60,740 bases of DNA. Source: JAILLW01 sp045629045. Its GTDB lineage: Bacteria; Bacillota; Clostridia; Lachnospirales; Lachnospiraceae. This document shows positions 35,403-42,994 of this stretch, one piece after another (the first letter of the stretch is position 1; every line of letters starts with the position of its first letter). The position numbers and the translations under genes are program-made. The DNA lies in the NCBI GenBank assembly GCA_045629045.1, contig JAZQQM010000020.1:1-60740 (forward strand). Direction: 5' to 3'. The notes beneath the pieces are model-generated. The model was given only the letters and a program-made list of their open reading frames with translations. It made no database searches and was not told the origin of the DNA.

Positions 35403-36278
35403 TTACCAGGTAATAACTTCACATCCTTCTTCCGTAACAAGAACCGTTACTTCCCACTGAGCAGACGGAAGACCGTCATCCGTATAAACTGTCCAACCGT
35501 CATCTTCATCAGTATAGATTTCACTGCTTCCCATATTTACCATAGGTTCTATGGTAAATACCATTCCGGGTACCATGAGCATCTCTGTTCCCGGCTTTGT
35601 AATATAACTTACAAAAGGCTCTTCATGGAATTCAAGTCCCACACCATGGCCACCTATTTCAACGACAATACTATAACCGTTTTCTTTGGCATGACGATTA
35701 ATCACATCTGCCATGTCACCTAAGAATCTCCAAGGCTTAACCTCTTTAATTCCCAGTTCAACACATTCTTTAGTTACTTCAACAAGTTTTTTCTTCTCAG
35801 GCGTAGTTTCGCCGATTATGTACATTCTCGAAGAATCCGAGAAATATCCCTTGTATATCGTAGAAACATCAACATTTACTATATCGCCTTCCTGCAATAT
35901 TCTCTTAGGATCGGGAATTCCGTGACATACCACCTCATTTATTGAGGTACACACACTCTTGGGAAAGCCGTCATAATTAAGCGGAGCAGGAATTCCTCCC
36001 ATTTCGCGAGTCATCTTATCCACAAGGTCGTCGATATCCTGAGTGCTTATACCTGCTTTAATCATGTTACCCACAGCATCAAGCACAGCCATATTGATTT
36101 TGGAAGACTCTTTAATTCCCTCTATATCTTTTGGACCCTTTAATAAATCATGGGTGGGAACAATATGTCCCTGAAGTTCATACTGATGAATCTTATTGTC
36201 CATTGCCATGTGGCAGGTTTTATATTTTTTGCCCGAACCGCACCAGCACGGATCGTTTCTTTCAATTTTTATGCTCAC
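35403..36278 (-). CDS. map: Methionine aminopeptidase type I with SEC-C zinc motif
   Basis: 291 residues. Residues 1-27 hold a SEC-C motif (NDPCWCGSGKKYKTCH), a small zinc-binding hook found on some clostridial MetAPs and thought to aid ribosome docking. The peptidase domain has all five metal ligands plus the active-site His: CHGIPD, NVDVS, FSDSSRMY, GGHGVGLEFHEE, TIEPMV and QWEVTVLV. It removes N-terminal Met from new proteins. The start is GTG 36278 behind GGAGGCGAT. TATACT about 22 bases upstream is a likely -10 box. The two oxidoreductase genes follow at 28 bases, so the three may share a transcript. Confidence 0.93.
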   Translation of the reverse strand: MSIKIERNDPCWCGSGKKYKTCHMAMDNKIHQYELQGHIVPTHDLLKGPKDIEGIKESSKINMAVLDAVGNMIKAGISTQDIDDLVDKMTREMGGIPAPLNYDGFPKSVCTSINEVVCHGIPDPKRILQEGDIVNVDVSTIYKGYFSDSSRMYIIGETTPEKKKLVEVTKECVELGIKEVKPWRFLGDMADVINRHAKENGYSIVVEIGGHGVGLEFHEEPFVSYITKPGTEMLMVPGMVFTIEPMVNMGSSEIYTDEDDGWTVYTDDGLPSAQWEVTVLVTEEGCEVITW

Positions 36279-36357
36279 GTTATCGCCTCCGTTATTAAGT
36301 ATACGCTTTTTTTACCAAAACTTCATCAATGCTTACCAATATGATATACTTACTTTC

Positions 36358-37905
36358 ATGAGAATAAAGAACTCCATGAAAAACTTAATATATATATACG
36401 GTTCTACTTTGCTTATTGTAATTCTCAATTTCATCGTCCGCAAAGTGTTCCTTGATGTTCTGACTGTAGACTACTTAGGGTATGACAGTCTGTTTACGTC
36501 TATCTTTTCTTTACTTAGTCTCTCGGAAATGGGTATTGCAACAATAATCACATACCAGATGTATTCCGAGATTGCTACCAATAATGTTTACCAAATTCGA
36601 AAACTCTTATATACCTACAAGCTTATCTACAGAATTGTGGGCGCATTTGTTCTCTTTGCAGGAGCTGTCGTAAGTCCCTTTATTCCGCTTATTTTAAAGG
36701 ACACTCCCACAGATTCCTGGGCCTTTATTTATACTATCTACTTTTTGCAGCTCCTTGCCACTTTATGCACATATTTTCTGGCATATCGAAGAATATTATT
36801 TATCACATACCAAAAAATATACGTATGTACTTTAGTTGATACTGTCGTAAATATTATCAGCGTAATTGCCAGGATGATGGTGTTGCTATGGCTTAGAAAC
36901 TATATAATTTATCTGTTGATTTCCGTTGCTTCCAACGTGACAAGCAATCTGATTATCTCCCAAAAATCCAAGAAAGAATTCCCGGAGATTACTTCTGTCA
37001 AAGTAACAAAAGAAGATATCAGAAATATGAACTTATTCCATGATATCAAAAATATGATGGCAACTAAAATTGCAGGAACGGTTTACGGCTGTTCGGACGA
37101 TATCATTATTACATATTTTCTGGGCATTACAACCAACGGCCTCGTGAATAACTATAAAATGATTACTTCCAAACTTCAGGAGTTTATCATATCTTTGTTC
37201 AGTTCCATGCAGGCAAGCATAGGAAATCTAGTCTATGATAAAGATACCAAGAACGGTATCGGATTTTTTAAAGCCCTTGATTTACTTGGATTCTTAATGG
37301 GAATAGTAATATCTACAGGCTTAATTGCAGTAGGACAACCCTTTATCCTATTATGGCTCAAATCGGATAATTATTTGCTTCCGTACACATTCCTGATTGC
37401 ATTATCAGTGAATATTTTCATAGCAATTTGCAATAATCCGATAAATTATTTCCGAAATACTCTCGGTCATTTCGAAACAGACAGAAACTATATGATTGCG
37501 GCAGCAATAGTAAACATTGTATTTTCAATTCTTCTATCAATTAAATTGGGCATTACCGGCGTTATAATTGCTACTGTAATGGGACATATACTTATCTTCA
37601 TGGGAAGAACGGTTGTTGTTTTCAGATACTACATTAATGAAAAGCCCGGCAAATATTATCTGCTGTTCCTGTCCAGACTGATTCTGCTGGGAATAAGCGC
37701 AATAGCCTCTGTTTTCGCAGGTATGTTTTTCGACAATATTATAAGCAATCATTTACTTTTATTCTTAATCAAAGGTTTCATAAGTGTAATTATTTCACTT
37801 ATAATATTTACCCTTGCCAACTTCAGAAGTGAAAGTTTCAAGATACTTATTTCATATTTCAAAAAAGTCTTTGGAGTAATAGTTAAGAGGAAAACTAATG
37901 AATAA
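36358..37905 (+). CDS. Wzx-type polysaccharide flippase (MATE/MOP superfamily)
   Basis: About 515 residues with 12 to 14 predicted membrane helices, starting KNLIYIYGSTLLIVILNFIVRKVFL and containing LGYDSLFTSIFSLLSLSEMGI, which is typical of Wzx/oligosaccharide flippases. It should move lipid-linked glycan repeat units across the membrane. ATG 36358 lies at the predicted transcription start (TATACT at 36345-36350), so it would be leaderless; ATG 36376 (MKNLIYIYG) has a short weak leader and is a real alternative. It overlaps the GT10 gene by eight bases, linking export to fucosylation. Confidence 0.85.
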   Translation: MRIKNSMKNLIYIYGSTLLIVILNFIVRKVFLDVLTVDYLGYDSLFTSIFSLLSLSEMGIATIITYQMYSEIATNNVYQIRKLLYTYKLIYRIVGAFVLFAGAVVSPFIPLILKDTPTDSWAFIYTIYFLQLLATLCTYFLAYRRILFITYQKIYVCTLVDTVVNIISVIARMMVLLWLRNYIIYLLISVASNVTSNLIISQKSKKEFPEITSVKVTKEDIRNMNLFHDIKNMMATKIAGTVYGCSDDIIITYFLGITTNGLVNNYKMITSKLQEFIISLFSSMQASIGNLVYDKDTKNGIGFFKALDLLGFLMGIVISTGLIAVGQPFILLWLKSDNYLLPYTFLIALSVNIFIAICNNPINYFRNTLGHFETDRNYMIAAAIVNIVFSILLSIKLGITGVIIATVMGHILIFMGRTVVVFRYYINEKPGKYYLLFLSRLILLGISAIASVFAGMFFDNIISNHLLLFLIKGFISVIISLIIFTLANFRSESFKILISYFKKVFGVIVKRKTNE

Positions 37906-38875
37906 AAAAATACAGAACCTTCTTCCATACGGAATGATAAGCTCTCGTCTCAAAAACAACGAGTTTTTCGGCGACGAAGCTAAAAATATCCCGGAATTAT
38001 ACAATTCCAGGGGCGAGAAATATAAAATTTTTTATCTTAAGAATTCATTAAATGCACATACACCCTATTCAATGGTGGCAGGCAGAATATCCGACAGAAT
38101 TTTGTGGGACAGATTTAATCAGGGCTTACCTGTACATTTTTACAATCATCAGGATATGCTGGACACATCAAGATTCGCTCAAAAAAAGTTTGGAGTATTA
38201 AGAGAATCCGAAGCTATAGTTCCCGAAGATTATAAGATAATTATGAATAATCCCGGCCTTGCAGGTGAGTTCACTCATATTTTTACCCATAATGAAGATA
38301 TCTTAAATAAGTACTCAAATGCTTCTTTCATACCCGCATACGGTGTTTGGTACGGAACCAAACTGTTTGGGGGCACAATGACCGACAAGGCCTTTGAATC
38401 GAAAGAAAAAGAGATATCTTTCATATCCTCTGACAAAGCTATTAGCGAATATCATAAGATTCGTATATCTTTGGCACAAAGATATAAAGATCACAAAAAA
38501 ATAGACGGCTTTGGAAAAGCATTTAATAACTATGTTAAATACAAGGCGGATGCCCTTGAATCATATCGATACAGTATCGTAATTGAAAACGGCTCTTCCC
38601 CTTACTACTTCACCGAAAAAATACTGGATTGTTTTGCTTCCATGACAATTCCGATTTATCTCGGAGCCACTAAAATAGATAAGTTCTTTAATACCGACGG
38701 TATAATTACTCTTCCCAAGGATAATCCCGAAGACCTGGATAAAATACTTGAAAGTTGTTGCAGGGAAGATTATGAAAGCCGCCTGGAGGCAATAAAAGAT
38801 AATTATCAGCGTGTTCAAAAATATCTGTCTTTTGAAGATTATTTGCTTGATAATTACGGAAAAATGTTTGAATAG
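37898..38875 (+). CDS. Alpha-1,3/4-fucosyltransferase-like protein, GT10 family
   Basis: 325 residues. The GT10 C-terminal core is clear: YRYSIVIENGSSPYYFTEK followed by ILDCFASMTIPIYLGA, matching the GDP-fucose-binding motif FxxxxENS..dYvTEK. The N-terminal half is less conserved, as usual for acceptor domains. It would add fucose in alpha-1,3 or 1,4 link to GlcNAc or glucose. Together with the GT11 gene it suggests a doubly fucosylated, Lewis-like surface glycan. It overlaps the flippase gene by eight bases and is followed by a strong terminator. Confidence 0.87.
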   Translation: MNKKIQNLLPYGMISSRLKNNEFFGDEAKNIPELYNSRGEKYKIFYLKNSLNAHTPYSMVAGRISDRILWDRFNQGLPVHFYNHQDMLDTSRFAQKKFGVLRESEAIVPEDYKIIMNNPGLAGEFTHIFTHNEDILNKYSNASFIPAYGVWYGTKLFGGTMTDKAFESKEKEISFISSDKAISEYHKIRISLAQRYKDHKKIDGFGKAFNNYVKYKADALESYRYSIVIENGSSPYYFTEKILDCFASMTIPIYLGATKIDKFFNTDGIITLPKDNPEDLDKILESCCREDYESRLEAIKDNYQRVQKYLSFEDYLLDNYGKMFE

Positions 38876-38886
38876 AAAATACAAAA

Positions 38887-38917
38887 AATCCGCTCATTCC
38901 ATTGGAACGAGCGGATT
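38887..38917. terminator. Bidirectional terminator between GT10 and rpe
   Basis: 14-bp stem AATCCGCTCATTCC / GGAACGAGCGGATT with one mismatch and a 3-nt loop. A-rich on the left and T-rich on the right, it serves both converging transcripts. Confidence 0.9.
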
Positions 38918-38936
38918 ATTATTTTCTTTAATCGGC

Positions 38937-39614
38937 CTAATTATCTATTCCGTCAAAGGCTTCTACGAACTTCTTAATATTCGTTTTCACCGGACGTTTC
39001 CTGAATACTGCCGATCCTGCAACTATAACTGTTGCACCTGCCTTTATTACATCCTGCACATTTTTCTTACCGATTCCGCCATCAACTTCGATAGCAACAT
39101 TTAAATTGTTATCATCAATATACTTACGAAGCGTTTTGATCCTGTCATAAGTATCATCAAGGAATGTCTGTCCACCGAATCCCGGTTCGACTGACATTAC
39201 AAGAACCATCTCTACCGAAGAAAGATATGGATAAATATCTTCAAGTGATGTTCCCGGCTTTAAGGAAATACCTGCTTTGGCACCTGATTTATGAATTAAA
39301 TCGATAACTGCCTTAGGATCCTTAGTAGCCTCTACATGGAAAGTAATCCCGTCAGCGCCGATACGTGCAAATTCCTCCACATATCTTTCGGGTTCAACTA
39401 TCATAAGATGAACATCAAAAAACTGATCTGTAATAGGACGAATCGACTCAATAAGTGGCATTCCAAAAGATATACTCGGAACAAACATGCCATCCATAAC
39501 ATCAATATGAATATATTGTGCGCCACATTTTTTGGTATCAAGAATCTGTTTACCAAGCTTGGTAAAATCCGCTGCCAAAAGGGATGGGGCGAGGATGTAC
39601 TTAAGGTCTTTCAT
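38937..39614 (-). CDS. rpe: Ribulose-phosphate 3-epimerase
   Basis: A 225-residue TIM-barrel enzyme that interconverts ribulose-5-phosphate and xylulose-5-phosphate. Signatures: APSLLAADF, HIDVMDGMFVPSISFG with the metal-binding His and catalytic Asp, VMSVEPGFGGQTF and VDGGIGKKN with the second catalytic Asp. Its ATG overlaps the stop of the transketolase C-subunit gene (TAATG). With the two transketolase genes it makes a compact pentose-phosphate operon. Confidence 0.96.
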   Translation of the reverse strand: MKDLKYILAPSLLAADFTKLGKQILDTKKCGAQYIHIDVMDGMFVPSISFGMPLIESIRPITDQFFDVHLMIVEPERYVEEFARIGADGITFHVEATKDPKAVIDLIHKSGAKAGISLKPGTSLEDIYPYLSSVEMVLVMSVEPGFGGQTFLDDTYDRIKTLRKYIDDNNLNVAIEVDGGIGKKNVQDVIKAGATVIVAGSAVFRKRPVKTNIKKFVEAFDGIDN

Positions 39615-40549
39615 TAAGCTAAGAACTCCTTAATCTGAGCGTAAATGCCCTTGCCGTCCAACCGGTACTTCTCAAGTAATGCTGCTGCTGCACCTGACTC
39701 ACCGAATACATCGTACATACCAATTTTCTTAACAGGAACAGGATACTTAGCACATAAAGCATCACACACAGCAGAACCAAGTCCGCCGATTACAGAATGC
39801 TCTTCAGCAGTAACAACCTTACCTGTCTTCTTAGCTGACTTAATGATGATATCCTCATCAAGAGGCTTAATTGTACAGATGTTAATAACTTCTGCATCAA
39901 TACCATCCTTAGCAAGCATTTCGGCAGCTTCCAAAGCATTACCTACACAAATACCTGTAGCAACGATTGTAAGATCTTTACCTTCTTTAACAACTGTACC
40001 CTTGCCGATTTCAAACTTGTAATCAGGCTTGTCATTGATAATAGGGCAAGCTGCTCTGCCGAATCGCATGTAAACAGGACCTTCATACTCAGCTGCTGCC
40101 ATAACTGCGGCCTTAGCTTCGATATCATCCGAAGGACACATAACTACCATGCCCGGAATTGTTCTCATGAGTGCGATATCCTCATTACACTGATGTGATG
40201 CACCGTCTTCACCAACAGTAATACCTGCATGTGTAGCACCAATCTTAACATTAAGATGAGGATAACCAACTGAATTACGAACCTGCTCAAAAGCTCTTCC
40301 TGCTGCAAACATAGCAAAAGAACTAACGAAAGGAATCTTTCCTGTTGTTGCAAGTCCTGCTGCGATACCTACCATATTGCTTTCTGCGATACCACAGTCA
40401 AAAAATCTATCGGGGAATGCTTTCTTAAATACCCCTGTCTTAGTTGCTGCTGCAAGGTCAGCGTCAAGAACTACTACATTAGGATTCTTAGCACCAAGCT
40501 CAGCTAATGCATTACCGTAACTTTCTCTGGTTGCAATCTTATCTGCCAT
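39614..40549 (-). CDS. Transketolase, C-terminal subunit
   Basis: 311 residues corresponding to the pyrimidine-binding and C-terminal domains of transketolase. Signatures: RESYGNALAELGAKNPNVVVLDADL, FDCGIAESNMVGIAAGLA with the Glu that activates thiamine, and EDGASHQCNEDIALMRTIPGM. It works with the N-terminal subunit encoded one base upstream. AGGAGG precedes ATG 40549; the family begins MADKIATRESYG-like, which supports that start over an earlier in-frame ATG. Confidence 0.95.
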   Translation of the reverse strand: MADKIATRESYGNALAELGAKNPNVVVLDADLAAATKTGVFKKAFPDRFFDCGIAESNMVGIAAGLATTGKIPFVSSFAMFAAGRAFEQVRNSVGYPHLNVKIGATHAGITVGEDGASHQCNEDIALMRTIPGMVVMCPSDDIEAKAAVMAAAEYEGPVYMRFGRAACPIINDKPDYKFEIGKGTVVKEGKDLTIVATGICVGNALEAAEMLAKDGIDAEVINICTIKPLDEDIIIKSAKKTGKVVTAEEHSVIGGLGSAVCDALCAKYPVPVKKIGMYDVFGESGAAAALLEKYRLDGKGIYAQIKEFLA

Positions 40550-40550
40550 T

Positions 40551-41393
40551 TTATGCTTCCTCCTTTGCAAGTTCTTCATCAATCTTAGCCAAATCGCTCA
40601 TAGCAATTGCATATTCATCATCGTTAGGAGCCTTGCCATGCCATCCTGCCTGACCTTCCATGAAGGAAACGCCCTTACCTTTAAGTGAGTGAGCGATGAT
40701 TGCTGTAGGCATACCCTTTGTCTCTCTGGCTTCCTTAAAAGCTGCACGAATCTGATCAAAATCATGTGCGTCAACATTAATTACATGGAAATTAAAAGCT
40801 TCAAATTTCTTATCGATAGGATAAGGAGAGTTAACTTCATCAATAGGTCCATCAATCTGAAGTCCGTTGTTATCAACGATAACTACGAGGTTATCAAGTT
40901 TCTTGGCACCTGCAAACATAGATGCTTCCCAAACCTGACCTTCCTGGATTTCACCATCACCGAGTAATGTATAAACTCTGAAGTCCTTATTATCAATCTT
41001 AGCACCCAATGCCATACCTGCTGCTGCAGAAATACCCTGTCCCAATGAACCTGAAGACATATCAACTCCGGGTACATGTTGCATACAAGGATGTCCCTGT
41101 AAGTATGAGCCTAATTTACGAAGTGTTGTAAGATCTTCAACAGGGAAGTAACCTCTGTTAGCAAGGGTTGAGTACAAACCGGGAGCTGTATGACCCTTAG
41201 ACAAAACGAATCTGTCTCTTGAATCCATCTTAGGATTCTTAGGATCGATATTCATCTCCTCAAAATATAAAAAGGTATAGATATCTGCAGCTGACAGCGA
41301 TCCGCCCGGATGTCCGGCTTTAGCTGAATGTACAGAAGTAACTATACCCTTACGAACCTGGTTCGCTACTTTCTTTAATTCTAGATTATTCAT
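40551..41393 (-). CDS. Transketolase, N-terminal subunit
   Basis: 280 residues with the thiamine diphosphate-binding half: KAGHPGGSLSAADIYTFLYF, LSKGHTAPGLYSTLA and the GDGEIQEGQVWEA-to-NNGLQIDG stretch that binds the cofactor's magnesium. The enzyme shuttles two-carbon units in the pentose phosphate pathway. The start at 41393 has GGAGG five bases upstream; ATG 41396 and 41405 are too close to it or upstream of it. A sigma-A promoter lies at 41446-41474. Confidence 0.95.
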   Translation of the reverse strand: MNNLELKKVANQVRKGIVTSVHSAKAGHPGGSLSAADIYTFLYFEEMNIDPKNPKMDSRDRFVLSKGHTAPGLYSTLANRGYFPVEDLTTLRKLGSYLQGHPCMQHVPGVDMSSGSLGQGISAAAGMALGAKIDNKDFRVYTLLGDGEIQEGQVWEASMFAGAKKLDNLVVIVDNNGLQIDGPIDEVNSPYPIDKKFEAFNFHVINVDAHDFDQIRAAFKEARETKGMPTAIIAHSLKGKGVSFMEGQAGWHGKAPNDDEYAIAMSDLAKIDEELAKEEA

Positions 41394-41445
41394 CATGACC
41401 TCCATCTGTTCCCATAAGAAAACAATTCTTTAAGTTACATTCTAA

Positions 41446-41474
41446 AGTGTATCATAGCGTCAATTATGCGTAAA
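41446..41474 (-). promoter_or_regulatory. Sigma-A promoter of the transketolase operon
   Basis: Minus strand TTTACG (41469-41474), 17 bases, TACACT (41446-41451), preceded by TGA as an extended -10 element. Confidence 0.55.
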
Positions 41475-41481
41475 TGTACTT

Positions 41482-41515
41482 AAATAGCAAAAATCCTTCT
41501 CAATTCTTGCTATTT
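41482..41515 (-). terminator. Weak terminator after the GH27 gene
   Basis: Inverted repeat AAATAGCAA / TTGCTATTT with a 16-nt loop, overlapping the GH27 stop codon; the T-tract is short. Confidence 0.4.
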
Positions 41516-42778
41516 ATTGGACATTTTGTTAAATTTATACACTTTGGCACCATGAGCCTTTATATTACAAACAATATTTCTTACGGAACCTGTATCTGTG
41601 CCTGTCCACAATTCCGTACCTCCATATGTACCTGTCAATTCAAATTCGGACAAAAATATACTTATATTACTGTCTTCATTACTTAAATTAAAAAGCGCAA
41701 TGTAATTACTGCCTTCTTCATCCACCGCTGCATAAGCAACATGTTCTTTACCGTCAAATTCTTTCCTAAATACCTGATGAGAATGACGGGCATTTACAAA
41801 CATATCAAGTATATCTTTGTTGGTAACAAGACGAAGGGTAAAATCATCAAACTTCGTCATCTCGCCGCCTATCATAAGGGGCGAACGTATAATACACCAC
41901 AAAGACATCATTGTAATCTGTTCATCTTCGGTAAACTTGGTCCATTCGTCGGGGCTGTAACACTGACGAACAGCACCTATAGGAAGCATATCCGCATCGG
42001 GATAACTTCCGTTTCCGGTATGTATACTCCACTTTTCGGCGCGTTCGAACATATTATAAAGAAGTTCCCACTTATCCCAGAAATCATCGGTTATACGCCA
42101 CATATTAGCAACTTTTTTGTAAAGTTCTGCTTTTTCAAGTAACGCAGGACCCGGAGAAAGGCTAAGAACCATGTCTCTTCCACAGTTTCTGCAGGCTTCG
42201 CTTAGCATAATAAGTTCGGATTCTTCACGAGGAAGTTCACGACAGATATCGTCACACTTAATAAAATCCACGCCCCAGGAAGCATAAAGCTTAAAAATAC
42301 TGTCATAATACTCTTTAGCACCTTCGTTATCGGGATTAACACCATACATATCTGTATTCCACATACAGATACTGTTGGTTTTGGCTACTTCTCTTGCGGT
42401 TTTCGTACTTCCCAATATTCTAAGATTCTGATGCACCGCCTGTCTGGGAATACCTCTCATAATATGAATTCCAAACTTAAGGCCAAGGGAATGAATATAC
42501 TCTGCCAAAGGGCCGAAACCCTTACCCTCTGCCGACGAAGGAAATCTTACAGGATCGGGAATTGCTCTTGAATATTCATCAACGCATATGTCATCAAAGG
42601 GATGATAGTCATTGCTTGTGGCACCTGGAGAATACCACTGAATATCCACAACAATATATTCCCAGCCGAATTCCTTTAAGTGTTCAGCCATATACTTGGC
42701 ATTCTGCCTTACTATCGCTTCATTCACAGCAGCTCCGTAACAATCCCAGCTATTCCACCCTTGTGGTGCATGATTCAT
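41510..42778 (-). CDS. Alpha-galactosidase-type glycoside hydrolase, GH27
   Basis: 422 residues. The start motif QGWNSWDCYGAAV and DIQWYSP are GH27 hallmarks. The likely nucleophile is Asp176 in DFIKCDD, and the acid/base lies in RITDDFWD (Asp232 by the R-x3-D-x2-D pattern). A small beta-sandwich domain ends the protein. There is no signal peptide, so it acts in the cytosol on imported oligosaccharides. Family members cleave alpha-galactosides or beta-L-arabinopyranosides; sequence alone does not decide. GGAGGA precedes ATG 42778. The leader carries a long palindrome. No sugar transporter gene is adjacent. Confidence 0.88.
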   Translation of the reverse strand: MNHAPQGWNSWDCYGAAVNEAIVRQNAKYMAEHLKEFGWEYIVVDIQWYSPGATSNDYHPFDDICVDEYSRAIPDPVRFPSSAEGKGFGPLAEYIHSLGLKFGIHIMRGIPRQAVHQNLRILGSTKTAREVAKTNSICMWNTDMYGVNPDNEGAKEYYDSIFKLYASWGVDFIKCDDICRELPREESELIMLSEACRNCGRDMVLSLSPGPALLEKAELYKKVANMWRITDDFWDKWELLYNMFERAEKWSIHTGNGSYPDADMLPIGAVRQCYSPDEWTKFTEDEQITMMSLWCIIRSPLMIGGEMTKFDDFTLRLVTNKDILDMFVNARHSHQVFRKEFDGKEHVAYAAVDEEGSNYIALFNLSNEDSNISIFLSEFELTGTYGGTELWTGTDTGSVRNIVCNIKAHGAKVYKFNKMSNK

Positions 42779-42796
42779 ATTTTCCTCCTTAATTAT

Positions 42797-42922
42797 GAGG
42801 GAGTACAAATTCATTTTCGGGGCGCTTTCGCTCCCTGCCGCTTGCGTACGTTACTAGGCTCGACAAAACCTCGCCAAGTAACGCGTACCGTCAAGGCCCT
42901 TAAAATGAACTCGTACTCCCTC
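42797..42922 (-). repeat. Long palindromic element in the GH27 leader
   Basis: Two 21-nt arms (42797-42817 and 42902-42922) match with two differences; in RNA of the GH27 sense strand both become G-U pairs, so the arms pair fully. Inside lie a second stem, GTAC-bulge-GTTACT-GGC with its complement (about 42845-42889), and a small GAAA-loop hairpin, giving a three-way-junction fold. It may be a structured leader RNA or a MITE-like palindromic element. Confidence 0.6.
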
Positions 42923-42923
42923 T

Positions 42924-42953
42924 ATAATATGCGTATTAAAATATTGGTGTTAA
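42924..42953 (-). promoter_or_regulatory. Candidate promoter of the GH27 gene
   Basis: Minus strand TTAACA (42948-42953), 18 bases, TATTAT (42924-42929). The predicted start would fall a few bases inside the palindromic element. Confidence 0.45.
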
Positions 42954-42958
42954 TAAAA

Positions 42959-42984
42959 AAGGCTCCCACACATGTGGGAGCCTT
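42959..42984 (-). terminator. Terminator after the chemoreceptor gene
   Basis: Perfect 12-bp stem AAGGCTCCCACA / TGTGGGAGCCTT around CA, followed on the minus strand by TTTTTT. Confidence 0.92.
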
Positions 42985-42994
42985 AAGTATAATC

